DNA of 64,000 nt from Bacteroidota bacterium (GCA_020056225.1 JAGVIE010000048.1:1-64000), one strand, 5' to 3'. Positions 26,708 through 35,285 are shown, counted from the stretch's first letter. Translations and numbers: made by a program. Notes: generated by a model not told the origin, from the sequence alone.

Positions 26708-27136
26708 CTAATTACCAATAGCAACTTCTACATCGGATGTTAAAGAATTTGTGTTATCACAAAATGGTGGACACCACGGACTCAATTCAAGTATAATACC
26801 ATCTGTAATATCACTTCCATTTGAATCCACTCCAACAAGTACTATTGTTGGCTTGCCGGCATCACCAATAGCATAGTAATACCTCATCGCGGCACAATCC
26901 GGTTGATCAAGAAGTTTCTGGACGTACTCTTTCCAGAACAATCCTCCTTTTATTGCATCTGGTCCTGCCTGCGCTCGATAGGCATGAGTCATTTTACTTG
27001 CTTCTATAAGTCCAATCAAATGATTGCTCTTTGGTGGTAGAGAAGAATTTTCTTTTGCACTGATTAATTGTAGTAACCCAACAACAACTACAATTACTAC
27101 TATCACAAGAAGTGCAACTTTATGAATGCGTTTCAT
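26708..27136 (-). CDS. Small CPPxCD-motif protein, copy B (membrane-anchored or secreted form)
   Basis: A 142-residue paralogue of the 104-residue protein downstream, with a perfect AAGGAG ribosome site. It differs by an N-terminal extension: KRIHK followed by a hydrophobic stretch (about 6-24), which would anchor it or be a signal sequence, and a C-terminal tail after CPPFCDN. The shared core places the CPPxCD end outside the cytoplasm in this copy but inside in the other. This arrangement is suggestive of a ligand and sensor or donor and acceptor pair. Function unknown. A hairpin separates it from copy A. Confidence 0.65.
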   Translation of the reverse strand: MKRIHKVALLVIVVIVVVVGLLQLISAKENSSLPPKSNHLIGLIEASKMTHAYRAQAGPDAIKGGLFWKEYVQKLLDQPDCAAMRYYYAIGDAGKPTIVLVGVDSNGSDITDGIILELSPWCPPFCDNTNSLTSDVEVAIGN

Positions 27137-27284
27137 AAGATAACTCCTTAAGTATATATTAATAGATTAGTGAATTAGTAATGCCCCCTAATGATATTAT
27201 CTCTTTTGTGATTCGAAATTAAGAAAAACAATTCTTTTCATCCTTTAGCAATATAGATGAATCTAATGAAAATAAATCTACAAT

Positions 27285-28622
27285 TCAAACACACCCATGC
27301 CAGGGGAAAACACCTTTTTCATTTATCATTGCGCGAATAAGCGGGGATGGAGCGCATGGCTCAGTTGCCACGCAAATCGCCTTTTCCAAACGATTAGCGG
27401 CGGTTTCAAGGATTTCTTTCTTGTCCGTCTGTATGATTGCCAAAGTATCGTCCGCTTTCACGCTGTCACCCACCTTCTTCATCAATCTTATTCCCGCTTT
27501 AGGGTCGATGATGTCGTCTACTTTCATCCTGCCCGCTCCAAGCATGATACCGATGAAACCAACTTCCAGCGCATCGATATTATGGATATAACCCTTAGAA
27601 GTACTCTTCACTCCAATAGTATATTTACTCTTTGGATATTTTTCCGGATTTGTAATGAATGAAATATCGCCCCCCTGCCTGCGCACCAACTCGTTGAATT
27701 TATCCATCGCCTTCCCGGCTTGAAGAATATCCTTGCACTTGGATATTCCTTCTTCAATGGTTCCGGCTTTACCGCCTAACATCACCATCGCTCCGCCCAG
27801 CACGTAGGTTACTTCCATGAGGTCGGGGACATTTTTCCCCTGCATACATTCAATGCACTCGACAACCTCAAGCCAATTTCCAACCGCGTAGCCGAGCGGC
27901 TGGCTCATATCGGTGAGAAAGCCGATTGTCTTTTTACCAAATTTATTCCCGACCGCGATAAGTGTTTTTGCCAGCTCAATAGCATCCGCTTCCGATTGCA
28001 TGAAAGCACCACGCCCCGTTTTTACATCGAGCACAAGAGCATCGATTCCTTCAGCAAGTTTCTTGCTCATTATGCTTCCTGAAATAAGCGGAATACTCTC
28101 CACCGTTCCGGTAACATCGCGAAGAGCGTACATTTTTTTATCTGCAGGCGCGATCTCGGCGGTTTGTCCGATCATCACTATACCAATTTCAGCAATAACT
28201 TTTTTGTATTCATCGAGTGAAAGATCGGTTCTAAAACCGGGTATCGATTCCAGTTTATCGAGCGTTCCGCCCGTATGACCGAGTCCCCTGCCCGATATCA
28301 TCGGTACAGGCACTCCGCACGCTGCAACCATCGGCGCAAGTATTAATGAGACTTTATCGCCAACACCGCCTGTTGAATGTTTATCCACTTTGATTCCGGG
28401 AATTTCTGATAAATCGACGACTACCCCTGAATTGAGCATGATATCAGTGAAGGTTGTAGTTTCTTCAAAGTCCATTTTTTGAAAATAGACAGCCATTAAA
28501 AAAGCCGACATCTGGTAATCGGCTACTTTATCGTTTATATAACCTTGGATAAAAAATTCAATCTCTGTGCGATTCAGTTTATCGCCGCTTCGTTTTTTTC
28601 GTATGATTTCAGTAGGGTTCAT
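27285..28622 (-). CDS. Pyrimidine-nucleoside (thymidine) phosphorylase
   Basis: A 445-residue enzyme that splits thymidine, uridine or deoxyuridine with phosphate, in nucleoside salvage. Signatures are VDKHSTGGVGDKVSLILAP (phosphate site), the family pattern SGRGLGHTGGTLDKLE, and DVKTGRGAFM. The C-terminal alpha/beta domain (350-445) ends normally. Distinguishing DeoA from the broader-specificity Pdp form is not possible by eye. It follows the nudix gene by 56 bases. Confidence 0.92.
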   Translation of the reverse strand: MNPTEIIRKKRSGDKLNRTEIEFFIQGYINDKVADYQMSAFLMAVYFQKMDFEETTTFTDIMLNSGVVVDLSEIPGIKVDKHSTGGVGDKVSLILAPMVAACGVPVPMISGRGLGHTGGTLDKLESIPGFRTDLSLDEYKKVIAEIGIVMIGQTAEIAPADKKMYALRDVTGTVESIPLISGSIMSKKLAEGIDALVLDVKTGRGAFMQSEADAIELAKTLIAVGNKFGKKTIGFLTDMSQPLGYAVGNWLEVVECIECMQGKNVPDLMEVTYVLGGAMVMLGGKAGTIEEGISKCKDILQAGKAMDKFNELVRRQGGDISFITNPEKYPKSKYTIGVKSTSKGYIHNIDALEVGFIGIMLGAGRMKVDDIIDPKAGIRLMKKVGDSVKADDTLAIIQTDKKEILETAANRLEKAICVATEPCAPSPLIRAMINEKGVFPWHGCV

Positions 28623-28678
28623 AAATTGATATTATAACCGGAATATGTGAGAGGAATAGATTCATTAATATAATTTAT

Positions 28679-29224
28679 TTAAAATTCTTTCTTCAAGATT
28701 CTTGAGCCGAGCATTATGCCGCAAATTGTTTTAGCATCTATTATCTCCCGGCGTTCGATCATTCGGATGGTTTTGGCTAACGGAATAATTTTCACCGTCA
28801 TCGTTTCCTCACCTTCTTCAAGCTGTCTGCCATTGGGTGCTTCATACAAATTTTCCGCCATGAATATGTGGAGGACTTCACTGCAAAATCCCGGCGATGT
28901 GTAGATTGATGTCAGTTTCTTCCAATGCTTTGCACGGTAGCCGGTCTCTTCCTCTAACTCTCTTCGGGCACATGCCAACGGCAGTTCTCCATCTTCCAAT
29001 TTACCTGCCGGTAATTCCCAAATAAATTTATCGAACGGATAACGATGCTGGTTAATCAGTATAATTCTTTCATCGGGAAAAACGGCAAGCACTACGGCGC
29101 CGCCCGGATGTTCGGCAACTTCCCTAATCGTGCGGTTACCGGATAGATATTCCACTTCATCGACGATTGTAGTGAATACTCTCCCCTTATATACTTTATT
29201 TCTTTTTATCAGTTTAAGCTTCAT
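28679..29224 (-). CDS. Nudix hydrolase, ADP-ribose pyrophosphatase-like
   Basis: I start at the ATG at 29224 (MKLKLIKRNKVYKGRVF). The longer frame from 29338 would add 38 atypical residues inside mscS. The 181-residue protein has the complete nudix box GX5EX7REUXEEXGU at residues 74-96 (GKLEDGE...ARRELEEETGY), preceded by WELPAGK. The layout (VYKGRVF, EVAEHPGGAVVLAV, LINQHRYPF) is that of ADP-ribose/ADP-sugar pyrophosphatases. It overlaps the mscS stop by 11 bases. Confidence 0.9.
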   Translation of the reverse strand: MKLKLIKRNKVYKGRVFTTIVDEVEYLSGNRTIREVAEHPGGAVVLAVFPDERIILINQHRYPFDKFIWELPAGKLEDGELPLACARRELEEETGYRAKHWKKLTSIYTSPGFCSEVLHIFMAENLYEAPNGRQLEEGEETMTVKIIPLAKTIRMIERREIIDAKTICGIMLGSRILKKEF

Positions 29225-30284
29225 TTTTATTTTGCGATGAGATAACGCGTTGGGGCAGAGGTATTTCAATTTGTGATGCGTTAAAAGCTTGATAGACGTG
29301 TTCGCGCAGTGCAGTTTCGATATCGAACTTTTTGTCAAAGTGCGAAGTCCGTGCAGATAATCTCAGTTGAATTCCCGATTCTCCAAAATCCATAAAAAAA
29401 ACAGACGGTTCCGGAGCTTTAAGAATATCAGAATGATTTTCCGCCAATTTCAAAAGGATGCTTCGGGCTTTTTCAATATCGGTTCCGTACGCAACCCTAA
29501 CCTCGACCAATACACGGATATCGTTGCCGGGAAAGGAATAATTTACCAATCTATTTTTAACAAGTTCGCTGTTCGGTATAACGACAAGGTTATTATCGAA
29601 ATTTAATATCCGGGTTGATCTCAAGCCGATTTTATAAACGTCGCCTTCCTCACCCGATGGCAATTTTATCCGGTCACCTACACGAAATGGCTGGTCAATG
29701 AGAATGACGAATCCTGCTATCATGTTCGCCACTGTTTCCTGCGCGGCAAGCGCAACAGCAAGAGAACCTACACCGAGTGAGACGAGTAAACTCCCGATAT
29801 TGATTCCAAAATGGTCCAGGACGATCATGCCCGCGATTAGAAATAATAATATATCTATGATTTTTTTCGTCAGAGGTGCAACGGTCGCTGTTATATTACT
29901 CTGCGTCTTTGCAGATACTTCGTCCATGTACCACTCGAACATCGTTTCGATTACCCGGCTGATCAGCCGTGTAAGCACAATCGCGAGAATGATATACAAT
30001 GCAATCGAAAGATAATCGAGTACGTTCTGATAAAGAATATCTTCCACACTCAAACTTTGACGGATAACTTTTATACCGATAAAGAAACCCGCAATTACGC
30101 TAAGCGTGACAACTTTCGATCTAACGACTGATAGAATTTTGTCATCCAGGGTGGTTTTCGTGTATGCAAACAATCTTTTAAAGATTGTATTCAAAAGATA
30201 CTTTAACATTTCGCCGGTGAGCGCCGATGCGATTATGATAATTACCGCAATGATGATTGTTTTGATAATATTGCTGTCGAACAT
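29214..30284 (-). CDS. MscS-family mechanosensitive channel
   Basis: A 356-residue inner-membrane channel. Four to five TM helices precede the pore helix region GSLLVSLGVGSLAVALAAQE, the Gly/Ala-rich TM3 of MscS. The beta domain (IDQPFRVGDRIKLPSGEEG, RILNFDNNLVVIPNSELV) and the C-terminal alpha/beta domain follow. It should open under membrane tension to release solutes on osmotic downshift. It is longer than E. coli MscS (286) because of extra N-terminal helices, as in YbdG/YnaI-type channels. Confidence 0.92.
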   Translation of the reverse strand: MFDSNIIKTIIIAVIIIIASALTGEMLKYLLNTIFKRLFAYTKTTLDDKILSVVRSKVVTLSVIAGFFIGIKVIRQSLSVEDILYQNVLDYLSIALYIILAIVLTRLISRVIETMFEWYMDEVSAKTQSNITATVAPLTKKIIDILLFLIAGMIVLDHFGINIGSLLVSLGVGSLAVALAAQETVANMIAGFVILIDQPFRVGDRIKLPSGEEGDVYKIGLRSTRILNFDNNLVVIPNSELVKNRLVNYSFPGNDIRVLVEVRVAYGTDIEKARSILLKLAENHSDILKAPEPSVFFMDFGESGIQLRLSARTSHFDKKFDIETALREHVYQAFNASQIEIPLPQRVISSQNKNEA

Positions 30285-30319
30285 CTAACTACCTTAGTAT
30301 AAATAATCTTTAAGTAATT

Positions 30320-30892
30320 CTATTTATTACTCCGGCTTCCCGGTTTATCTATAGGAATACCTTGTTTGCACAACGGACAATCTTCAGGTTTGTATGTTAA
30401 CACATCCATAGCGATTGTGGCGAAGAATTTCGGAAATCGTGCCCTGTCACCGCTCCGGTCTACAATCGTTCCTACGCCAACAACTATACCGCCGTTATCC
30501 CTCACAATGTCGATCACCTCTTGAGCCGAGCCGCCTGTAGTAGTGACATCTTCACAAACGAGCACTTTTTCATCCCGGTTAATTTCGAATCCGCGGCGGA
30601 GCTGGAGCTTGCCTTCCTTCCTTTCTGCAAACAGTGTGCGAAGGTTGAGCTGTCTGCCAACTTCCTGCCCGACTGCGACTCCTCCGAGAGCGGGCGATAT
30701 GACAACATCGGGTTTATCGATACGGAAATGATCTGCAATCATACCGCATAAAAGTTCGGCGTGTTCGGGATATTGCAATACTTTCGCACACTGAAAGTAC
30801 TGCGGGCTATGCAAACCGGAAGTCAGCTGGAAATGTCCGTTCAGCAACGCTTTTGTTCGTTTGAATATCTCGAGGATTTTTTCTTTTGTCAT
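30320..30892 (-). CDS. pyrE: Orotate phosphoribosyltransferase
   Basis: A 190-residue enzyme making OMP from orotate and PRPP in pyrimidine synthesis. The PRPP-binding motif VLVCEDVTTTGGSAQEV is intact, with the hood segment GLHSPQYFQCAKVLQYPE and DVVISPALGGVAVGQEVGR before it. The C-terminal CPLCKQGIPIDKPGS is found in the thermophile-like subgroup of this family. It starts 21 bases after a short peptide-deformylase-like fossil. Confidence 0.94.
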   Translation of the reverse strand: MTKEKILEIFKRTKALLNGHFQLTSGLHSPQYFQCAKVLQYPEHAELLCGMIADHFRIDKPDVVISPALGGVAVGQEVGRQLNLRTLFAERKEGKLQLRRGFEINRDEKVLVCEDVTTTGGSAQEVIDIVRDNGGIVVGVGTIVDRSGDRARFPKFFATIAMDVLTYKPEDCPLCKQGIPIDKPGSRSNK

Positions 30893-30913
30893 CGGTGAAA
30901 ATCCTTTACGAAG

Positions 30914-31051
30914 TTAAAATGTATTCCTGGGAGTATGAACGAATTTTTCCCATTCGCTCTTTAAAATTATATGTTCAGTAATTTGTTCGACTTTCCCGCA
31001 CTTCGCGCGGAGAATTGGATTCCCGATAAGCAATATTTCTCTCATAGCCAT
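30914..31051 (-). pseudogene. N-terminal fragment resembling peptide deformylase
   Basis: A 45-codon ORF lies between murI and pyrE. It begins MAMREILLIGNPILRAKCGK, matching the start of peptide deformylases of the REIL-x-GNPILR type, including VEQI after it. After about 27 residues the similarity is lost and the frame ends at 30914. None of the three deformylase catalytic motifs is present, so it cannot be an active enzyme. I read it as the remnant of a truncated def-like gene, or less probably a chance or short functional peptide. Confidence 0.5.
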
Positions 31052-31076
31052 ATTTTACCCGCAATTGAATCCAATA

Positions 31077-31895
31077 TTAAAAAAATCCTTCCGCCCTCCT
31101 GACCCTTCCTAACTTCTGTCCGAGGAACCGTTCACCGATTTCTGTAAATCTATAGGGAATATCGCTCACAAAAAATTGGATGTTGGCTTTGAGCGTGCTG
31201 GGATTGCGCAAGTCGTTCGCGATCAGGACGTGCTCGACTTCTTCTGCTGTTGCTTCACCGGAATCGATTAATATAATACCGCTCTCGAAAACCGAGCGGA
31301 TTGTTTTTTCCAGAATAGGATAATGAGTACAGCCAAGAACGAGCGTATCTATTTTTTTTAATTTCAACGGAAAGAGATATTCACGCGCTATTATCTCGGT
31401 TGCTTTATGATCGATCAGTCCTTCTTCGGCGAGCGGAACAAACAACGGGCATGATTGACTTATCACTGTGGCGGTTTCATCGAACTGACGAATCGCATTC
31501 GTATAAGCGTTACTGTTTATCGTGCCGACCGTTCCGATGACACCGATCCTTTTCTTCTTCGTTGATTCTACCGCCGCTTTAGCCCCCGGGACAATCACTC
31601 CAATAACTGGAACCTTCGCGTGCTTCTGCACAACTTCGAGCGCCACCGCAGAAACGGTATTGCACGCAACTACAATCATCTTAACATTGTGTTTCATTAG
31701 AAAATCTGTATCCTGCGCCGCATACTCCCTAATAACCTGCGGCGATTTCGGTCCATATGGAACACGCGCCGTATCGCCAAAGTAAACTATATTCTCATGT
31801 GGAAGCCGTTTCATCAGCGCGCGCACTACGGTCAATCCTCCTATACCGGAATCGAATATGCCTATCGGCTTGGCTTGTAAATTCTTTATATTCAT
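31077..31895 (-). CDS. murI: Glutamate racemase
   Basis: A 272-residue enzyme supplying D-glutamate for peptidoglycan. I start at the ATG at 31895 (MNIKNLQAKPIGIFDSGIGG), since the longer frame from 31979 adds 28 residues unlike the family. The two catalytic cysteines are in VVACNTVSA and VLGCTHYPIL. GIFDSGIGGLTV and YFGDTARVPYG are classic. It lies upstream of the deformylase fossil and pyrE on the same strand. Confidence 0.95.
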   Translation of the reverse strand: MNIKNLQAKPIGIFDSGIGGLTVVRALMKRLPHENIVYFGDTARVPYGPKSPQVIREYAAQDTDFLMKHNVKMIVVACNTVSAVALEVVQKHAKVPVIGVIVPGAKAAVESTKKKRIGVIGTVGTINSNAYTNAIRQFDETATVISQSCPLFVPLAEEGLIDHKATEIIAREYLFPLKLKKIDTLVLGCTHYPILEKTIRSVFESGIILIDSGEATAEEVEHVLIANDLRNPSTLKANIQFFVSDIPYRFTEIGERFLGQKLGRVRRAEGFF

Positions 31896-31997
31896 AACCT
31901 TGGAAATATAGGAAAAGGGGGTGCCATTATCAAACAGATTATAGAGATATCGATCATAATCGAAAATAATACATTCCAAATTTTGATGATTGGTTTG

Positions 31998-32026
31998 TTG
32001 AGACTCTCAGAAACTTTTTGTATCTT
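31998..32026 (+). promoter_or_regulatory. Sigma-70-like promoter for the lipoprotein/UPF0145/Rossmann operon
   Basis: TTGAGA (31998-32003), a 17-base spacer and TATCTT (32021-32026). The leader to the ATG at 32120 would be about 85 bases and contains a GC-rich foldable stretch (32041-32069, CCCCGGGTT... GCGGGGGAACCC). The ACTTTTTGTAT string just before the -10 box recurs upstream of the TatT gene at 59732. Confidence 0.5.
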
Positions 32027-32119
32027 AATTCCCATAAAGAACCCCGGGTTGAAAAGCGGGGGAACCCTGAAAAGAACCTAAAATGTTTAAATTTTCAATT
32101 TTAATACGGAGTTAATCTT

Positions 32120-33112
32120 ATGAAATCCTTTCTTAGCATCAGCATCGCAGTTCTATTCCTCTTTATCGGCTGTTCGAAAAAGATCGAGCCGGTTATAGTC
32201 GGAGAAATGAACGAATACAAAGATCCTGCTTACGGTTTTAAAATAAAATATCCAAAAGACTGGAAGAACCTCGGACAAGCAGGTAAAGCGGTACTCACAT
32301 TATCGCAGGAAGTCATCAATAAATTTATGGATCCGAAGAGCGGCACCGAAGGTGCACTCGTAACCGTAGAGGTAATTCGGTATTCCGGCAGGACTGCGGA
32401 AGAAATCATTCAAATGACCAAAGACGAGTTGAAACAAATGAACGCAGATGTAAGTCCGGACGCGCAGGGTACATTAGCAGGAAAACCGATGACGCAAATT
32501 CCATATCGCATACAGGCAACAACGAAGACGAGTATCTTCGGTCATATCGATTTTGTTGCCGGCGATACTGTGATGTATAAATTGGATTTTGAAGGATATG
32601 GCGATCAGTATGCCGCGCATGTACCGGTTTTCGATGCAATGGTAAAATCGTTTGAAATACCGGTGGTGGTTGCAAAGAAATCCGATCAATGGGCGGCTTC
32701 GGCAAATATGGAAACATATAATTCGAACTTCTTCACAATGCTCTATCCTGATAATCTTGAATTCGTAAGCGTGAAGAAAGCGGCTAAGGATGATCTTGCT
32801 ATGGAAATGAGAGCAGACAGACTCGACTGCAGCATTCACATTGACGTCTTCGGCGCTCAGAAGCTTCCGGTTGAAAAAGTATGGGCACAGAATAAAGGAA
32901 GATACAATGCAAAATCATCGGGTCAATCGACCATTGACGGGCAGGCTGCCTTCTGGGCTGATTATTCTCCGCGGAAAGACATTGGAAGCCGAGTGTACTT
33001 CGTAGTAAAGAACGATAAAGTCGTCCGCGTAACAATCAATTATTTTGCAGGACAAAAAGATATTTATTTCCCGGTATTTGAAAACATGGTAAAGACAATC
33101 AAAATCAAATAA
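32120..33112 (+). CDS. Lipoprotein with two PsbP-like domains
   Basis: A 330-residue lipoprotein. The signal ends in a lipobox (LFLFIGC), with Cys19 followed by SKKIEP. The mature protein has two similar halves of about 140 residues. The first begins with YKDPAYGFKIKYPKDWKN and ends in VFDAMVKSFEI. The second begins with YNSNFFTMLYPDNLEF and ends in VFENMVKTIKI. The YGFKIxYPxxW start is typical of PsbP-like or DUF-type domains. The internal duplication is visible by eye. Function unknown; probably anchored in the outer or inner membrane facing the periplasm. Ten bases separate it from the UPF0145 gene. Confidence 0.75.
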   Translation: MKSFLSISIAVLFLFIGCSKKIEPVIVGEMNEYKDPAYGFKIKYPKDWKNLGQAGKAVLTLSQEVINKFMDPKSGTEGALVTVEVIRYSGRTAEEIIQMTKDELKQMNADVSPDAQGTLAGKPMTQIPYRIQATTKTSIFGHIDFVAGDTVMYKLDFEGYGDQYAAHVPVFDAMVKSFEIPVVVAKKSDQWAASANMETYNSNFFTMLYPDNLEFVSVKKAAKDDLAMEMRADRLDCSIHIDVFGAQKLPVEKVWAQNKGRYNAKSSGQSTIDGQAAFWADYSPRKDIGSRVYFVVKNDKVVRVTINYFAGQKDIYFPVFENMVKTIKIK

Positions 33113-33122
33113 GGAAAATATC

Positions 33123-33452
33123 ATGAACCAATCATTGATCACTACCGCATTTAATCTCGATGGATACAAAGTAGTGAAGCAGTTAGGAATTGTTCGCGGC
33201 ATTACTGTCAGATCGCGCTCGCTCATCGGAAATATCGGCGCGGGAATTCAAACGCTTTTCGGCGGCAATATTTCTTTGTACCAGGAACTTTGCGAGAAAG
33301 CCCGTCAGGAGGCATACGAGATCATGATAATGCATGCAGAACAGATCGGCGCGAATGCAATCATAGGCATGAGGTATGATGCCAATGATGTTGCCGCCGG
33401 AGTAACGGAAGTTCTGGCATATGGAACCGCTCTTGTCGTAGAAAAAGCTTAA
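33123..33452 (+). CDS. UPF0145 (YbjQ-like) family protein
   Basis: A 109-residue protein of the YbjQ/DUF74 family, recognisable by VVKQLGIVRGITVRSRS, IGAGIQTLFGGNISLYQELC and the EQIGANAIIGMRYD strand-turn. Family members form pentameric beta-sandwiches and were once called heavy-metal-binding; the function is not established. Ribosome site AAGGAAAATATC precedes it. It sits between the lipoprotein and the large Rossmann gene and is probably cotranscribed. Confidence 0.88.
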   Translation: MNQSLITTAFNLDGYKVVKQLGIVRGITVRSRSLIGNIGAGIQTLFGGNISLYQELCEKARQEAYEIMIMHAEQIGANAIIGMRYDANDVAAGVTEVLAYGTALVVEKA

Positions 33453-33488
33453 CGAATAAATCAATTTAATTAATTAAGAGAAAACTCA

Positions 33489-35192
33489 ATGGATATTAAA
33501 AATCGAAAAGTATTGGTACTTGGGGGCGGCGGATTGGTCGGGATGGCTATTTGCCGGAAACTTGTCGAAGAAAAACCCACACAAATTATCGTTACATCAC
33601 TGCTCCGCACCGAAGCTGAGGAAGCAGTGAAAACACTTCAGATTGAATTTCCTAAAGCAGGAAAGAAATTCTTTGTACCCTGGTGGGGAAATATCTTTGT
33701 CCGCAACACGTTCAAAGATTTGAAGAGAGAAAGTATAATCGATGATGAGAAGATGCGCGGGCAACTCATCGATGATATCTTAGGCAAACTTACGGAAGAA
33801 GCAATCCGGCACTCGGCAATTTTTCAGGTAGTAAATAAATTTAAACCCGATATACTCATCGATTGCATCAACTCGGCTACGGCAATTGCCTATCAGGATA
33901 TTTTCAATAGCGCACGTATAGTTCGTCAGAATATTAAAAAGTCTCAAAAATATAACGATGCATTGATAGAATCGACTGAACGACTCCTTTGCGCGCTTTA
34001 CATCCCCCAACTAATCCGGCATGTTCAACTGCTTTACCGGTCGATGCATAAATCCGGGACGGGCCTCTATTTAAAAATCGGAACCAGCGGAACAGGCGGT
34101 ATGGGTTTGAACATTCCTTACACGCACAGCGAGGAGCGCCCATCCAGCGTTCTGTTGAGTAAATCTTCTGTAGCTGGCGCGCACACCATGTTGTTATTCC
34201 TGATGGGACGAACACCCGACGCTCCAATTACGAAAGAGATAAAACCCACCGCCGCAATTGCCTGGAAAAGAGTTGCGTACGGAGAAATTAAAAAACGGGG
34301 CAAGGCGATTGAATTGTTCGACTGTCCGCCATCGCAGGGTATTAAATTGAACAACACTTTAGAAATCAAGATGCCCGATTTCGCGAAATCTACCAACAAG
34401 ACTTTGAAATCTGTATTCATTGATACCGGTGAGAACGGACTTTTCTCGCGGGGTGAGTTCGAAGCTATCACAACACCCGGACAGATGGAATTCGTTACAC
34501 CTGAAGAAATTGCCGATGGAACTATTTACGAAATCAAAGGCGGAAATACGGGGCACGATATCATCAACGCGCTTGACAACGCGACATTCGGACCGACATA
34601 TCGCGCGGGATATCTTTTCCACAACGCGAAGAATCGAATCGCGGAACTTGAAAAGAAATATAAAACCGACAGCGTGGCATTCGAGATGCTTGGACCACCG
34701 CGCCTCTCCAAGTTACTCTACGAAGGCTACCTTTTGAAGCTCTGCTGTAAAGATATGAACGATGTTATGAAAACCAGTCCGGAAGTTCTTTCGCGGAAGC
34801 TCAGTAAAAAAATCGCCTCCGACGGTGACCTCCGTTCTAAAATTATTTCAATCGGTATCCCGATTCTAATGCCCGACGGAAAAACACTTCTCCGGGGTAA
34901 TGACATCAAGATTCCTGCATATCAAGGCGAGAATGAAATCCCGATCACGCAAAAGAACATAAATTTGTGGGCACACGACGGCTGGGTCGATCTCCGTGTT
35001 TCAAACATGAAGCTCTGGAAATCGCGCCTCCGGCAAATCTTTAAAATGGCGGAAGATATTCCCGTTAGCGATACAAGCTCGCGCTTCTTGAACAACAGCA
35101 AGTATTGGAGTGATTTCAAAGAAATCGTTCCCGGAAAACTTGCCGGCTGGATTTTCAGCTACGAGGAAAAAGGAATGAGGATGAAAGCGTAG
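33489..35192 (+). CDS. Large Rossmann-fold protein of unknown function (short-chain-dehydrogenase-like N-terminus)
   Basis: A 567-residue protein. Residues 5-20 (RKVLVLGGGGLVGMAI) form a dinucleotide-binding GxGGxxG turn, followed by a basic loop that may favour NADP. DILIDCINSATAIAYQD resembles the middle strand of SDR or saccharopine-reductase-type folds. GTSGTGGMGLNIPYTHSEE near 200 looks like a second substrate or nucleotide site. No YxxxK in the usual place was found. The remaining 300 residues match nothing I know. No signal peptide, so cytoplasmic. It is the last gene of its operon, closed by a strong terminator. I would not assign a substrate. Confidence 0.6.
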   Translation: MDIKNRKVLVLGGGGLVGMAICRKLVEEKPTQIIVTSLLRTEAEEAVKTLQIEFPKAGKKFFVPWWGNIFVRNTFKDLKRESIIDDEKMRGQLIDDILGKLTEEAIRHSAIFQVVNKFKPDILIDCINSATAIAYQDIFNSARIVRQNIKKSQKYNDALIESTERLLCALYIPQLIRHVQLLYRSMHKSGTGLYLKIGTSGTGGMGLNIPYTHSEERPSSVLLSKSSVAGAHTMLLFLMGRTPDAPITKEIKPTAAIAWKRVAYGEIKKRGKAIELFDCPPSQGIKLNNTLEIKMPDFAKSTNKTLKSVFIDTGENGLFSRGEFEAITTPGQMEFVTPEEIADGTIYEIKGGNTGHDIINALDNATFGPTYRAGYLFHNAKNRIAELEKKYKTDSVAFEMLGPPRLSKLLYEGYLLKLCCKDMNDVMKTSPEVLSRKLSKKIASDGDLRSKIISIGIPILMPDGKTLLRGNDIKIPAYQGENEIPITQKNINLWAHDGWVDLRVSNMKLWKSRLRQIFKMAEDIPVSDTSSRFLNNSKYWSDFKEIVPGKLAGWIFSYEEKGMRMKA

Positions 35193-35217
35193 ATTGGCAG
35201 ATAATTGGATTAAACAG

Positions 35218-35248
35218 AAAGCCCCGAGTGAAGTCGGGGCTTTTTTTT
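35218..35248 (+). terminator. Strong intrinsic terminator, bidirectional
   Basis: GCCCCGA (35221-35227) pairs with TCGGGGC (35234-35240) with a six-base loop. It is flanked by AAA and followed by eight Ts. It ends the plus-strand Rossmann gene and, read in reverse, also has TTTCTG after the stem for the convergent T9SS gene. Confidence 0.9.
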
Positions 35249-35285
35249 GTGCAAAATTATTAGCTCTCATTTGAAGAAATTAGGA

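Noticed and set aside
29225-29338. 38-residue upstream extension of the nudix gene
   Set aside because: It lies inside mscS, has no family resemblance, and the internal ATG at 29224 gives the expected nudix N-terminus.
31896-31979. 28-residue upstream extension of murI
   Set aside because: It contains no conserved residues. The ATG at 31895 matches the family start just before the FDSGIGG motif.
32036-32090. GC-rich leader with GCGGGGGAACCC, reminiscent of a ydaO/c-di-AMP riboswitch
   Set aside because: The GGGGGAACC core is present, but the flanking helix and the later GGGGUGAAUC-type segment are missing and the space is too short. I see competing small hairpins only.
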